DNA of 64,000 bases from Phycisphaerae bacterium (GTDB taxonomy: Bacteria; Planctomycetota; Phycisphaerae; UBA1845; Fen-1342). Every line of letters begins with the position of its first letter. The first letter of the stretch is position 1. Positions 18,948-27,867 of this stretch are shown piece after piece. The translations under genes were made by a program, and so were the position numbers. The stretch is from contig JANQNU010000061.1 in NCBI GenBank assembly GCA_028279405.1, forward strand, positions 1-64,000. The letters are read 5' to 3'. Below the pieces are notes generated by a model. That model was not told where the DNA came from. It worked only from the letters and a program-made list of their open reading frames with translations, and ran no database searches.

Positions 18948-19841
18948 CTATTTGCTGTCATAGTGCCACATCTGCGATTTCCATACTCCCCACGGCCATG
19001 ACTTTCGATTCCGACTGTGGCTGATCAGTAAGCCCTTCTCACAAAAATGAAGGAACCGCGGAACACGTTCCTCTGGAAGTTCAAACTCACTGATCTTCTC
19101 AAAGGTTTCTGCGTCATGCAAGACAACGTCGCCTGTTGGCGTGCCGATTGCGACAACTCGTCCATCTCGCGACGCGGCTATACAGGTAGACTTAACGAGG
19201 AGCCTAGAAAGGTCCACCTTACGCGTTTCCAGATCGAATCGCCTTAGTCCGTCTCCTCCCACCCACACAAACTGACCATCTCCGGATGACGCGATTGGAA
19301 CGAAATGCTGTGGCCTATGTATACGGTGATCCAGCAGCAGTTCCGCACTGCCAAGGTCAACTACCACTACACCATCTCCGCCACCTGCCCTCCCGAGAGA
19401 TATCGCTACTGTATCTGCCGACACGAACGCGCCTTGATGGTATGTCGTGCGACCCGAGGCACCATCAGGATCTATGTAGATTGCCGTAGTTGTTCTACTA
19501 ATAAAATCATAAGCAAAGGCTTCGCCTTTGTGGACGTATATTATCCAAGGGGTACGCATGCAAAGCAGCTTGACTTTCTTTTCGCTAAGACGCCAGGAAT
19601 CAACAGCAGCTCCCGTGGTGCGGTCGAGCTTATGCACGTCGCCCCAGTCGTTCGCTGCATAAACAAAGTCGACATCGACGTCGATGAGAATGCGCCGTTG
19701 CTTACTAAGCTCGCCGACCCTCCATTGCTCAGTCGCCAAGCCGGGGGCTAAGCTGACAATGCCGTTCCAATCAGATAAGAGCAGGGAGCCATCGGCCTCT
19801 CGGGCACTGACAATGGCCATGGACATCCACCGTTCTGGCAC
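18948..19841 (-). CDS. Propeller-like protein, probably membrane-anchored; start uncertain
   Basis: At least 297 residues. Repeating units such as GDGQFVWVGGDGLRRFDLETRKV and RDGRVVAIGTPTGDVVLHDAETFEKI match the spacing of WD40/PQQ-like beta-propellers; no enzyme motif is seen. The first canonical start is GTG at 19841, but the frame stays open upstream to 19925 and encodes a membrane helix, LACCGLASIALIWTVIAWLV. An ATT at 19920-19922, six bases after GAGG, would give 324 residues with that helix as a signal anchor. Base composition is visibly lower in GC than its neighbours, so the gene may be acquired. Function unknown. Confidence 0.68.
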   Translation of the reverse strand: MPERWMSMAIVSAREADGSLLLSDWNGIVSLAPGLATEQWRVGELSKQRRILIDVDVDFVYAANDWGDVHKLDRTTGAAVDSWRLSEKKVKLLCMRTPWIIYVHKGEAFAYDFISRTTTAIYIDPDGASGRTTYHQGAFVSADTVAISLGRAGGGDGVVVVDLGSAELLLDHRIHRPQHFVPIASSGDGQFVWVGGDGLRRFDLETRKVDLSRLLVKSTCIAASRDGRVVAIGTPTGDVVLHDAETFEKISEFELPEERVPRFLHFCEKGLLISHSRNRKSWPWGVWKSQMWHYDSK

Positions 19842-20068
19842 TAGCCAAGCGATGACTGTCCATATGAGCGCTATTGATGCTAAGCCGCAGCACGCTAGCC
19901 TCGTTTTGTTCGAGAATCGAATTGTTCACCTCTACATCTCTGACCGAGAAGGGCTCGTGTTGTGAAATTGCGTTGTCGCCACCGTCCTGTGCCTGACGGC
20001 CGACCGCTCCCCGTTCATTTCGGTAGCCGGGTTCATGGTGCCTGCTCAATGCCAGGAGGCGTGAGGGT

Positions 20069-20659
20069 TCAAACCGGGCCCGAGCACGCTGAGGGCCGCC
20101 GCCGCCGCCAGCTTGTGGTCTTTTCGCCACGGCGATCCGCTTCTCGGCCGAATCGTGCAATCAGCGCGTTGATCTCCGCCACGTCAGCCCCCATCGCGTC
20201 GGCGGCGAGGAGGATCGGATCGCTCTTTCGCGGATATCGGCGAACCTCCAGACCGCAATCGGCTGCCGCCGAGGCCAATGACTCGCGGTACAGCATGCCG
20301 TCAGCGGCCAACGTCAGACGCGACGAAGCCAGGACCTCTTCGAGCGTATCCGGTAAGCAATCGTACGGGCTCGCGGCCAGAATCAACGTCTGGGCGTGGT
20401 AGGTCACCACCATGTTCGAGATCGCCGTCCGCGCATGTTCCGTCACAGATTCTCTCACCCGTTCGACGAGTTCGCGCGCCAGCTCGAACTCCAGCGTCAG
20501 TGCCTCGTGGTGGTAGGGGGCGTTCGGGAGGTCTTCGTCAATCAACGCGACGCGCCGTCGATCGCGAAACACGGGGGCGGCTTCTTCCGCCGAGAGGGTG
20601 ACAAGCTCGGCCCGCCCGTAGTGGTCAGAAGCGCCGATGACGACTTCAGTAGCACTCAT
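20069..20659 (-). CDS. Protein of unknown function
   Basis: Soluble protein of 196 residues that I do not recognise. The core begins SATEVVIGASDHYGRAELVTLS and contains RRRVALIDEDLP, then a helical stretch (LEFELARELVERVRESVTEHA, about 75-95), then AISNMVVTYHAQTLILAAS. The last 25 residues are basic and low-complexity (RREKTTSWRRRR-like). No signal peptide or membrane helix. The ATG at 20659 is preferred because a TACAAT lies eight bases before it; earlier in-frame starts (to 20779) would lie upstream of that box. The 146-base gap 19923-20068 shows nothing. Confidence 0.6.
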   Translation of the reverse strand: MSATEVVIGASDHYGRAELVTLSAEEAAPVFRDRRRVALIDEDLPNAPYHHEALTLEFELARELVERVRESVTEHARTAISNMVVTYHAQTLILAASPYDCLPDTLEEVLASSRLTLAADGMLYRESLASAAADCGLEVRRYPRKSDPILLAADAMGADVAEINALIARFGREADRRGEKTTSWRRRRPSACSGPV

Positions 20660-20667
20660 CGACAACG

Positions 20668-20673
20668 ATTGTA
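20668..20673 (-). promoter_or_regulatory. Candidate -10 box, near-leaderless promoter
   Basis: Minus-strand TACAAT lies eight bases before the ATG at 20659, the same geometry as the sigma gene at 3876. No clear -35. Confidence 0.4.
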
Positions 20674-20774
20674 TCACGCGTGCGCGATACGTGCTGTCGG
20701 ACCATACGCCGGTCGGCGTTCGACCCGCGTCCGCCGTCATCATTCGCTCATCTTGGGGCAAATCGACCAGCGCG

Positions 20775-20806
20775 AACAAAGGGCCGCGATCGATGGATCG
20801 CGACCC
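20775..20806 (-). terminator. Probable intrinsic terminator after the 20839 gene
   Basis: Hairpin at 20781-20806: GGG and CGCGATC pair with GATCGCG and CCC around a GATG loop, with a C/A mismatch. On the minus strand it follows the stop at 20839 by about 33 bases and is trailed by TTTGTT, a short U-rich tail. Confidence 0.5.
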
Positions 20807-20838
20807 TCGCTCGGACAGGTGTGTTTCGTCCGGCCGTA

Positions 20839-23130
20839 CTAGCTGCCGGTGACGAGCGCCACGAAGCAGTTGATGTCGCCGACCGAAATCTGGCCGTCCT
20901 CGGAGCAGTCACCGTTGAGGATGTTGCAGTCCGGGAACATCGCCTCGTAGGCGGCGGCATCCGTCAAGGCCAGGACGAACGGGTTGATGTCGCCGACCGA
21001 CACGACGCCGTCGCAGTTGAGATCGCCCGGAACGATCTCGTTCAGGTCAATGACGACCTCGTCCGGTACGTAGCAGAACATGAAGCCGGTGCGGCCCGGC
21101 AGGCCGGCGGTCAGCTCCAGTCCCGCAACCTGGAAATCGCCATTGGCTGCAGGCTGCCAGGTGACGGCGTAGGGGCCATCGGTCGCGGTGATGACCAGCA
21201 CACCCTCGGCGTTCGCGTCAACGCCCGGGATGTTGATCGTGATGACTTCGATGCCGGTGTCACCGTCGAAGCCGGTCCCGGTGGTAAAGCCCGTACCGCT
21301 GAGGATCGAGCCGTCGGCCGCGACATGACCCGCGACCAGCCCCGGTCCGCCGTCGGTCGCGTTTGTGCTGGCGACGAACTCGTACGGCAGGTACAGATAG
21401 CCGTACTCGACCGAGTCGGTCGAGATCGCGCCATTGACACCCTCGTAGACGGTCAGGTCATACTGGCCGCCGTTCGGGCTGGCGGCAGCGATACGATTGT
21501 TGTTGTCCCAGTTGGTCGCGAGCAGGACACCGTCCATGAGCGCATCGTCATCGCCGATCGCGATGACGGCCGTGCCGTCGGGCGTCGGGATGTCGGCATC
21601 GTTCAGCAGGCCCAACGAAGCCGGGAAGAGCGCCACCGAGAAGTCGGAGTTGATCTCGCCGCCGCTCGCCGACGCGTTGTGGTGGTGTGCTTCGCTGTTG
21701 TCGAAGCTGACCGTGGTCCAGCCGCTGATGCCGCCGGTGAGCGAGTTGTCCACGATGAACTCCGTCGAGTTCGCGATCACGAAGCCTTCGAGCGTATCCT
21801 GGCTGTTGTCGAGCCGGGCCGAGAGACGGGCGCCGAGGTAGCTGATGCCGAAGTCGGCCCGGTTATCGCCGTAGATATCGAGCGCGTCCGAACCGATGCT
21901 GCGCACCGTGCGGACATCGCCGACGCCGTTGTCGGGCGTCACTTCCATCACGTCGAACCGCGCCGACTGGATATTGTCGATACGATCGAGGTAGGGCCGC
22001 GCCGGCTCCATCGGCGGAAGAATCGTGCCCGGCGTACCGGTGTTCTTGAAGAACACGAAGTGGAACGCGACGTCGCCGGTGCCGAGATTCTGCAGGCCCA
22101 TGCCGGTCAGGTCCCGCGATTCGAGCTTCCAGCCGTCACCGTCGGGCTCGACCCAGATCGGGTTGTCGATCGTATTGCCGCTGCCTTCGTTCACCGGTGC
22201 GACGAGCAGCGTTCCGGTCGAGGGGGTCTCGCCGGCGATCGTCAGCCGGAATGTGCCGTTGACGTTCTGGGCGTCGAAGTTCTCGATGGTAAAGTCGCCC
22301 TGATGGAAGAGCTTCTGGGCGCTACCGGTGATCCGGCCCATCACGACGTTCGGCGTGCCGGCCGGCACGAAGACGAAGGCCACCGGATCCTGCTCGTAGC
22401 TCGTACCATTGGCCCCGTTGTCGTGGCAGTAGATCGTGGCGCTACCGTCGATGCCGATGCCGAACGAGGCATAATTGTCTTCGTTCTTGCCGCCACAGAC
22501 CAGCAACACGCCGTCGCGACGGAGATCGTAGCCGTCGATTCGGAGGTTGAACGTTCCATTCGAGAAGTCCTCGAATGCCGTCGCCGGGTCCAGGCCGTCG
22601 AAGGGGTTCGTGAGCACGATCTCCGGGTGTCCAACCAGCTCGGTGATGACGCCGCCATTCTGCGCGTTGTAGGCCGCACCAGCGACCCAGCCGTCGGCGA
22701 TCGGGAAGTACCCCAGCGCGATGTTGTAGTTCACTTCGTTGCCGACCGGCGAGTTGTTAACGGCGGCGAAGTACCGGCCGCTACCGCTGCGGGCGGCCGC
22801 CACGGTCGCGAAATAGGGATCCGGACCGACGCTCTTTTCGACGCGGCTCAGCTGGTACACTGACGTCATGAGAATGCCCATGGCGTTGTCCATCGCGGTC
22901 CCGAAGTCGGGCACGTAGTCGCCGCGGTTGCTGTTGTCGGTGCCGTCATCGCCGATCACGATCCAGGCGCCGTCGCCACCTTCGGCACGCGTCACCGTGA
23001 CCGAGGCCGGCGTGTTTCCGCCGTCGTTCTCGACGACGTTCATGATGCCGTGCTGGACCTGGCCCAGCGCCGCGCTGGCCGTGGCTCCGAGCACGGCCGC
23101 ACAAATCCATCGTTGTTTCATCGAACCCAT
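20839..23130 (-). CDS. Secreted protein with dockerin-like C-terminal tail
   Basis: Exported protein of 763 residues. A signal peptide (MKQRWICAAVLGATASAALGQ after three residues) is followed by a long Gly/Asp/Asn-rich beta region without a motif I recognise (about 25-690). The tail (about 700-763) has GDLNCDG, VGDINPFVLALT and a second half GDCxEDG with VGDINCF, ending VTGS. The tail is an EF-hand-like duplicate with the Cys residues of its relatives at 4119 and 41600, and may bind calcium or dock the protein to a surface partner. ATG at 23130 has GGAGG seven bases upstream. The body repeats a VVSTNxTDGG/GHVxxDGS style, suggesting several beta-sandwich or propeller repeats. Function unknown. 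Confidence 0.85.
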   Translation of the reverse strand: MGSMKQRWICAAVLGATASAALGQVQHGIMNVVENDGGNTPASVTVTRAEGGDGAWIVIGDDGTDNSNRGDYVPDFGTAMDNAMGILMTSVYQLSRVEKSVGPDPYFATVAAARSGSGRYFAAVNNSPVGNEVNYNIALGYFPIADGWVAGAAYNAQNGGVITELVGHPEIVLTNPFDGLDPATAFEDFSNGTFNLRIDGYDLRRDGVLLVCGGKNEDNYASFGIGIDGSATIYCHDNGANGTSYEQDPVAFVFVPAGTPNVVMGRITGSAQKLFHQGDFTIENFDAQNVNGTFRLTIAGETPSTGTLLVAPVNEGSGNTIDNPIWVEPDGDGWKLESRDLTGMGLQNLGTGDVAFHFVFFKNTGTPGTILPPMEPARPYLDRIDNIQSARFDVMEVTPDNGVGDVRTVRSIGSDALDIYGDNRADFGISYLGARLSARLDNSQDTLEGFVIANSTEFIVDNSLTGGISGWTTVSFDNSEAHHHNASASGGEINSDFSVALFPASLGLLNDADIPTPDGTAVIAIGDDDALMDGVLLATNWDNNNRIAAASPNGGQYDLTVYEGVNGAISTDSVEYGYLYLPYEFVASTNATDGGPGLVAGHVAADGSILSGTGFTTGTGFDGDTGIEVITINIPGVDANAEGVLVITATDGPYAVTWQPAANGDFQVAGLELTAGLPGRTGFMFCYVPDEVVIDLNEIVPGDLNCDGVVSVGDINPFVLALTDAAAYEAMFPDCNILNGDCSEDGQISVGDINCFVALVTGS

Positions 23131-23216
23131 TCCATACCCTCCGGAAAGGAACCAGTAGAACTAGCGTTATCGATAGGAGTAGGCCGGGCTCGCTCAGGCT
23201 CCGGCGTTTCGTCGTG

Positions 23217-24170
23217 CTAGTAGCGGGACGAATACCAAGGCAGCCGCCCGCGATTGAAACCAATCTCAGCTCGCAAGTCCGCCTTGGCACGTTCGGCCCG
23301 GCCGCGAGAGATCATCGAGCAGTGGCCGTCGGTCCACGCGACTGCGCACCCGCCGGGATGCCGGAAGTATTCCTTGACCCACTGCTGTCGTTCCCAATCG
23401 TTCGGTAGCGGGTTGCTGCCGCCGGTCGACCACTGGTCAAGCTGCACGAGCGTGTCGCCGTTGCCGTCCATCATCACTTCCGAGCCGTCGTGGAAGCTGA
23501 TGATCTCGGCCGGGTAGTTGACCTGCGTCAGTTTGCGCGGCTTGCGATAGAATCCGCCGCTCGGCCGCCGGGCACGCTCGAAGAACACCTTCGTTCCCGT
23601 ATCCGGAACACCGTCGAACCCCGGCGTGACACCATTGAAGCAGTACGTGGAATGAAGCGTGTACGGATCATGCTCGAGCAACGTTCCGGACCCGCCGATC
23701 CGCCGGAATGCCGGCAGCGTGTACTTCGCATCCGGACAGCGCGTAATCTCCCAGCCGCCGAGATAGGGCTCGGGCCCGAAGCCGGGAACCGGCTTGTACA
23801 TCTCCTCGGTGAGATAGACGCCCCAATACGAATCATAGAGTGACGCCCAGTAGGCGTCGGTGTCCTGCAATGCGCCCGTCGCATCCACGACGTAAGGCCG
23901 AATCAGATACCACTTGTTGCCGAAGGTCGAGCGAAAACGCAGGGAGCGATTCGCCCAAACGGCATGAAACTCCTCTTTGTTGTTCTCCGCGTACTGCAGC
24001 ATCGACATCGCGATCGTACGCTGATTCGTCAGGCAGACCGTCTGCCGCGCGCCGGCACGCGCCCGTCCCAGGGCCGGCAGCAGAATCGAGATGAGAACTG
24101 CAATGATCGCGATCACGACCAGCAGTTCGACCAACGTAAACGCCGAATGAAATACTACTTTGCTTTTCAT
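23217..24170 (-). CDS. Prepilin-like protein with N-terminal methylation motif
   Basis: Pseudopilin-type protein of 317 residues. The N-terminus is HSA-FTLVELLVVIAIIAVLISILLPAL: a type III signal with Glu5 and a hydrophobic alpha-1 helix, processed by prepilin peptidase before Phe11. The residue before the cut is Ala, where Gly is usual. Near the C-terminus is HPGGCAVAWTDG, the H-x9-DG motif typical of the abundant planctomycete family. Such proteins are thought to form pseudopili or be exported by a type II-like route. The gene follows a secreted protein at 20839 with an 86-base gap. Confidence 0.93.
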   Translation of the reverse strand: MKSKVVFHSAFTLVELLVVIAIIAVLISILLPALGRARAGARQTVCLTNQRTIAMSMLQYAENNKEEFHAVWANRSLRFRSTFGNKWYLIRPYVVDATGALQDTDAYWASLYDSYWGVYLTEEMYKPVPGFGPEPYLGGWEITRCPDAKYTLPAFRRIGGSGTLLEHDPYTLHSTYCFNGVTPGFDGVPDTGTKVFFERARRPSGGFYRKPRKLTQVNYPAEIISFHDGSEVMMDGNGDTLVQLDQWSTGGSNPLPNDWERQQWVKEYFRHPGGCAVAWTDGHCSMISRGRAERAKADLRAEIGFNRGRLPWYSSRY

Positions 24171-24297
24171 GCGGGCAACCTAGCGCGGCTGCATTAAGAA
24201 TCCGTGCCGACGTATTGCCAATCCGATTAAAACCGCTTTAAGAACGTTCACATTCACCATTGCCAGCACTCGACTGTTCCACCGTCGCCAACCCTGC

Positions 24298-24303
24298 TAC
24301 GAT
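24298..24303 (+). promoter_or_regulatory. Possible -10 box before namZ
   Basis: TACGAT, four of six matches to TATAAT, ends seven bases before the ATG at 24311. No ribosome site is visible between them, which fits a leaderless start, but the box is weak. Confidence 0.28.
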
Positions 24304-24310
24304 CTCAACC

Positions 24311-25621
24311 ATGAAGAACTCGACAAGAACTCGTTACTCGTCGCTGACGCGCATGCCGTTGCGCATACAACACGCATGCCTGCTCGTATTCCTGCTGAAC
24401 GGATTGCCAACCAAGGCAGAAGGGGAGGGGCGCGCGTCCCCGTCAGCGCCCGTCGTCAAGCTCGGTATCGATGTACTGGTGCAGCGTGGTTTCGCGCCGC
24501 TGCACGCGCAGCGTGTGGGGCTGATCACTAATCCCACAGGCGTGACGCGCGACCTTCAATCGACGATTGACGTGCTGTATGGCGCGCCGCAGGTCAATCT
24601 CGTTGCCCTCTTCGGACCCGAGCACGGCGTACGTGGCGAAGTCGCGGCCGGCGATCACATCACCGACGCTCGTGACGCCCGTACCGGGCTGACTGCCTAC
24701 TCGCTATATGGCAAGACCCGTAAACCGACGCCCGAGATGCTCGCGGGCGTCGATGTCCTCGTCTACGACATTCAGGACATCGGTTCACGCTCGTATACCT
24801 ATATCAGTACACTCGCCCTTGCGATGGAGTCGGCGGCTGAGAACGACATCGCCGTTATCGTGCTCGACCGCCCGAACCCGCTCGGCGGCGCACGCATTGA
24901 AGGCCGACCGCTCGACATGCGCTTCCAGTCCTTCGTGGGCCAACTTCCCATTCCATACCTGCATGGTATGACGGTCGGCGAACTGGCCCGCATGATGAAC
25001 GCGGAGGGTTGGCTCGCAGCCGGCGTGAAGTGCGACCTCACTGTGATTCCGATGGAAGGCTGGCATCGGCGAATGCTCTGGTCCGACACCGGTCTGCCGT
25101 GGGTGCCGACCTCACCGCACGTACCGCACGTTCACGCGCCGGCCTTCTATGCCGCGACCGGTATCATGGGGGAGTTGCACCAGCACAGCGAAGGCGTCGG
25201 CACGCCATTACCGTTCGAGCTCATCTGCGGGCCGACGGTCGATCCGCAGGCGTTCGCTGACGCGCTCAACCGCCGCAAACTGCCCGGCGTCTGGTTCCGC
25301 CCGCTGTACATCAAGCCATTCTATGGGCGCTTCACGGGCAAGCTTCTCGGAGGTGTGCAGATTCACCTGCGCGATCCGCACCAGGCTCGGCTGACCCCGA
25401 TCCAGTTTCACGCGATGGATGTCGCGTCGCAGCTCGATCCCGACCTCCGCTGGTTCGGGAGTCGGCGCGACCGGATGTTCGACAAGGTCTGCGGGACTGA
25501 CGAGATCCGCCGGGCCTTCGAAGCAAACGAGCCGATCGAGAAGATCCTCGAGCGCTGGAACGACGGCACAGCGGCGTTCCGCGAACGACGCAAGCCCTAC
25601 CTGCTCTATCCGGATCAATGA
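24311..25621 (+). CDS. namZ: Exo-beta-N-acetylmuramidase, NamZ/DUF1343 family
   Basis: Exported protein of 436 residues of the DUF1343 family, whose characterised member NamZ removes terminal MurNAc from peptidoglycan fragments. Family hallmarks are visible: LGIDVLVQ, RVGLITNPTGV, LFGPEHGVRG, SLYGKTRKPTPEML, VYDIQDIGSRSYTYISTL, LDRPNPLGG and PHVPH. The N-terminal 30 residues contain a basic region and a hydrophobic stretch (ACLLVFLLNGL), consistent with secretion. The start at 24311 gives this signal; an in-frame start 17 codons earlier has no better support. It stands alone, divergent from the prepilin gene, so a role in cell-wall recycling or scavenging is inferred from family only. Confidence 0.88.
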   Translation: MKNSTRTRYSSLTRMPLRIQHACLLVFLLNGLPTKAEGEGRASPSAPVVKLGIDVLVQRGFAPLHAQRVGLITNPTGVTRDLQSTIDVLYGAPQVNLVALFGPEHGVRGEVAAGDHITDARDARTGLTAYSLYGKTRKPTPEMLAGVDVLVYDIQDIGSRSYTYISTLALAMESAAENDIAVIVLDRPNPLGGARIEGRPLDMRFQSFVGQLPIPYLHGMTVGELARMMNAEGWLAAGVKCDLTVIPMEGWHRRMLWSDTGLPWVPTSPHVPHVHAPAFYAATGIMGELHQHSEGVGTPLPFELICGPTVDPQAFADALNRRKLPGVWFRPLYIKPFYGRFTGKLLGGVQIHLRDPHQARLTPIQFHAMDVASQLDPDLRWFGSRRDRMFDKVCGTDEIRRAFEANEPIEKILERWNDGTAAFRERRKPYLLYPDQ

Positions 25622-25654
25622 CCCGACGGGCTCCAGACACCAAACACAACGAGC

Positions 25655-26178
25655 CCCCGAGCGCAAGCGAGGGGTTCAAGGGGCGCAAAAAAACGACAGA
25701 ATCCGCCGTCAGCAAGCACCGGTGCCCCACGTCATCTTGGGGTGGGGGACGGACTATGGATTGTCCTGGCGTCCCATCCTTCTAGGATGGGTGACTGACG
25801 CCGTGCGAATCACGAACCGCGTCTACCCCACATGCCGCCGCGCGGGTGCCCTATCCTTCCAAGGTGGAGAACGGTCGACTGCGCGACGGGTGGCACTGGC
25901 GGCTTGCCCGCCAGTGTTCAGGCCGTCCAATGGCTAGGGCCGCACGGGTGCCCCACCCCATCTTGGGGTAGGGGACGGACTGTGGATTGTCCTGGTGCCC
26001 CATCCTTCTAGGGTGGGGAACTGACGCCGTGCGAACAGGAGCCGCGTCTACTCCACTATGCCGTCGCGTGACCGAGCCCAATTGCAGGGTGGGGCGGGCG
26101 TCTCGCCCGCCATTGCCCCGTCGCGTGCGCTCCGGTCTCGCAATGGCGCCCCTCGGCACACAACGAGCCCCGAGCGCA
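25655..26178. repeat. Composite palindromic repeat cluster
   Basis: Gene-free region 25622-26206. It holds a plus hairpin CCCC/GGGG at 25655-25674; a CACTGGCGG/CCGCCAGTG palindrome at 25894-25916; a CCCCACCCC/GGGGTAGGGG palindrome at 25951-25974 and a related copy near 25723; the GGCGGGCG-TCT-CGCCCGCC palindrome at 26093-26111; a degenerate minus hairpin at 26118-26135; and a truncated plus hairpin from about 26167. Two stretches, about 25735-25810 and 25960-26040, repeat each other at about 100% to 85% in parts. Confidence 0.8.
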
Positions 26179-26206
26179 TGCCCCATCTTTTCGGGATGAC
26201 GCACGC

Positions 26207-27055
26207 TCATCCGCGCGTGCTCGCTCGTCGGAGAACGAAATACAATGTCAGGAACAGTGCCAGTGCACTGAGTGCATTTGGGAAATGGCCGTATCCGTTG
26301 ATCCAGAATAGCACGTTGGGCAAAGGGGCGGGCATGCTTTGCAATGCCCGCTCGAGGGTGGTGCCCAAAGCATGGTCGATGGTAAAAGCACTCAGTACGA
26401 TGGCGCGGATCGAGAGGACGCTGGCGGTGAGGCTGACTTGTACCACGAGCCATGTCGCGAGAAACGCCCTCGGCAGCCGCCGTACGATCCAGATGAGTTG
26501 CAGCGTGATGAGCACGCTCGCCACGATACTGAGGAGATTCAGCAAGATGTACCCGACCAGGAGCGGCGTCGGCCACCACCACCAACCAAAGATATCCTGG
26601 AGCCAATGCGCTACCCAGGTTGTTTCGCGTATCGCGAGGTAAACGACTTCCAGGATACGAATTTGTATCGCCAGCGCCCGGACCGGCCGGCCCGGTTCCC
26701 TCCAGGTAACCATCCAGGTTCCGGCAAGCGAGAGTAGCGGCACGATGACGTTGCCGAGAAGCTCCAGCAAATCGCTCCCGTCCGAAGCGCCAAGGAAGAA
26801 CAGCAACCAGGTGGATAACTGAATCGCTACGGTGATCGCCAACAGCAGCGCGCCGTTGGCGATGATTTGCACCCATCGATCCGGCGCGTACCGCAGGTAG
26901 TATCCATCCAGAGAGTCCGCAATCGGCTTCCCGCAATCCGGGCATGGCTGGTCGCCTAACTGCGTTCGCAGGTTGTACCCGCAGTGCCGGCAAGGCAGGT
27001 CATCGCGGACTGCACCGCGCTCGTCGAGTTCGGTGAGCGGCTCGGGATCGCTCAT
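26207..27055 (-). CDS. Zinc-ribbon multi-pass membrane protein, copy 3
   Basis: 282 residues. An N-terminal zinc ribbon (CRHCGYNLRTQLGDQPCPDCG, two Cys pairs, about 22-43) precedes five to six membrane helices (LLLAITVAIQLSTWLLFF, VIVPLLSLAGTWMV and others). It is the third gene of a three-gene tandem set with the same layout; its ATG overlaps the previous stop as ATGA. Members of this family are common in Planctomycetota and uncharacterised. The ribbon is cytosolic or at the membrane face and may bind a protein or lipid partner; this is inference. Confidence 0.82.
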   Translation of the reverse strand: MSDPEPLTELDERGAVRDDLPCRHCGYNLRTQLGDQPCPDCGKPIADSLDGYYLRYAPDRWVQIIANGALLLAITVAIQLSTWLLFFLGASDGSDLLELLGNVIVPLLSLAGTWMVTWREPGRPVRALAIQIRILEVVYLAIRETTWVAHWLQDIFGWWWWPTPLLVGYILLNLLSIVASVLITLQLIWIVRRLPRAFLATWLVVQVSLTASVLSIRAIVLSAFTIDHALGTTLERALQSMPAPLPNVLFWINGYGHFPNALSALALFLTLYFVLRRASTRG

Positions 27056-27867
27056 CGGCGAATCCCTCGTTTCCGTAGCGCCCGGTAGGTTTCGACCAGG
27101 AGGATCGCCGAGTTCAATTGCACGAGCGGCGGACAATAGGTGATGCCAATTCGAATCACCTGCGGTCGGACGTATAGATAGCGAATGAGGTCCAACCCAA
27201 GCAGTGCGTCTGCTGACTCGACAAGGTAGACGCCAATCACGATCGCGTGGACAAACGCTACGAGACCGAACTGGATCCACAAAGCTAATGCCAATCCGGG
27301 GTGTGGAATTCGTCGGACCAGCCGATTCAGCCACCAAAGGACCGTCAGAAAGAGCCCGGCTTCCACCACGACCGTCCCGAGGCGACTCGTTAGAATCCAC
27401 TCGAGACTCCCGTTCCAACTGAACGCTACTCGCAGGCGTTGCTCAACCCACAGGTATTCGATCATTACGAGGAGGAAGATCGCCAGGCAGCGAGCGAGCC
27501 ACCCTGGTTTTCCCACTGAGCGGTTCGGTTCCGCCGACGTGATCATCCAGGTTCCGATGAGCCATGCGATGGGCGCAATCACGTATCCCACGATGGCGAT
27601 GGGGCTTAATGCGCCCACGGTTATCTGGACGACCATCGTCGCGGTGTTTACGACGGTTCCGACGATCCAAAGCGCGACCCCGCGAATGATGATCCGCGTC
27701 CACTCGGCCGGCACCTTGCCCAGCGAGTCCGCAATCGGCTTCCCGCATTCTGGACATGGCTGGTCGCCTGACTGCGTTCGCAGGTTGTACCCGCAATGCC
27801 GGCAGGACAGGTCGTCGCGGACGGCGCCACGTTCGTCGAGTTCGGTGAGGGGCGCGGGATCGCTCAT
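27052..27867 (-). CDS. Zinc-ribbon multi-pass membrane protein, copy 2
   Basis: 271 residues. It starts MSDPAPLTELDERGAVRDDL, almost identical to copy 3, then the zinc ribbon CRHCGYNLRTQSGDQPCPECG, then about six membrane helices. ATGA overlaps join it to both neighbours. It ends in GIRR, as does copy 1, and the DNA around the stop/start junction (27036-27066 and 27848-27878) is nearly the same in both places, so the duplication unit included the overlap. A longer in-frame extension to 28578 lies inside copy 1 and is rejected. Confidence 0.82.
   Translation of the reverse strand: MSDPAPLTELDERGAVRDDLSCRHCGYNLRTQSGDQPCPECGKPIADSLGKVPAEWTRIIIRGVALWIVGTVVNTATMVVQITVGALSPIAIVGYVIAPIAWLIGTWMITSAEPNRSVGKPGWLARCLAIFLLVMIEYLWVEQRLRVAFSWNGSLEWILTSRLGTVVVEAGLFLTVLWWLNRLVRRIPHPGLALALWIQFGLVAFVHAIVIGVYLVESADALLGLDLIRYLYVRPQVIRIGITYCPPLVQLNSAILLVETYRALRKRGIRR

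Noticed and set aside
20060-20080. GGGTTCAAACC, resembling a tRNA T-arm
   Set aside because: No acceptor, D-arm or anticodon arm can be placed around it.
20680-22863. Long plus-strand open frame of about 727 codons
   Set aside because: It is antisense to the secreted protein at 20839, has no ribosome site, and its residue bias (Val, Asp, Arg, Ala) is what antisense reading of GC-rich codons gives.
26811-26821. GTGGATAAC, an 8 of 9 match to a DnaA box
   Set aside because: Single copy inside a coding region, not in a cluster; not evidence for an origin here.
25851-26993. Minus-strand frame of about 380 codons running through the repeat cluster
   Set aside because: It overlaps a zinc-ribbon gene in another frame and its first half is translated repeat.
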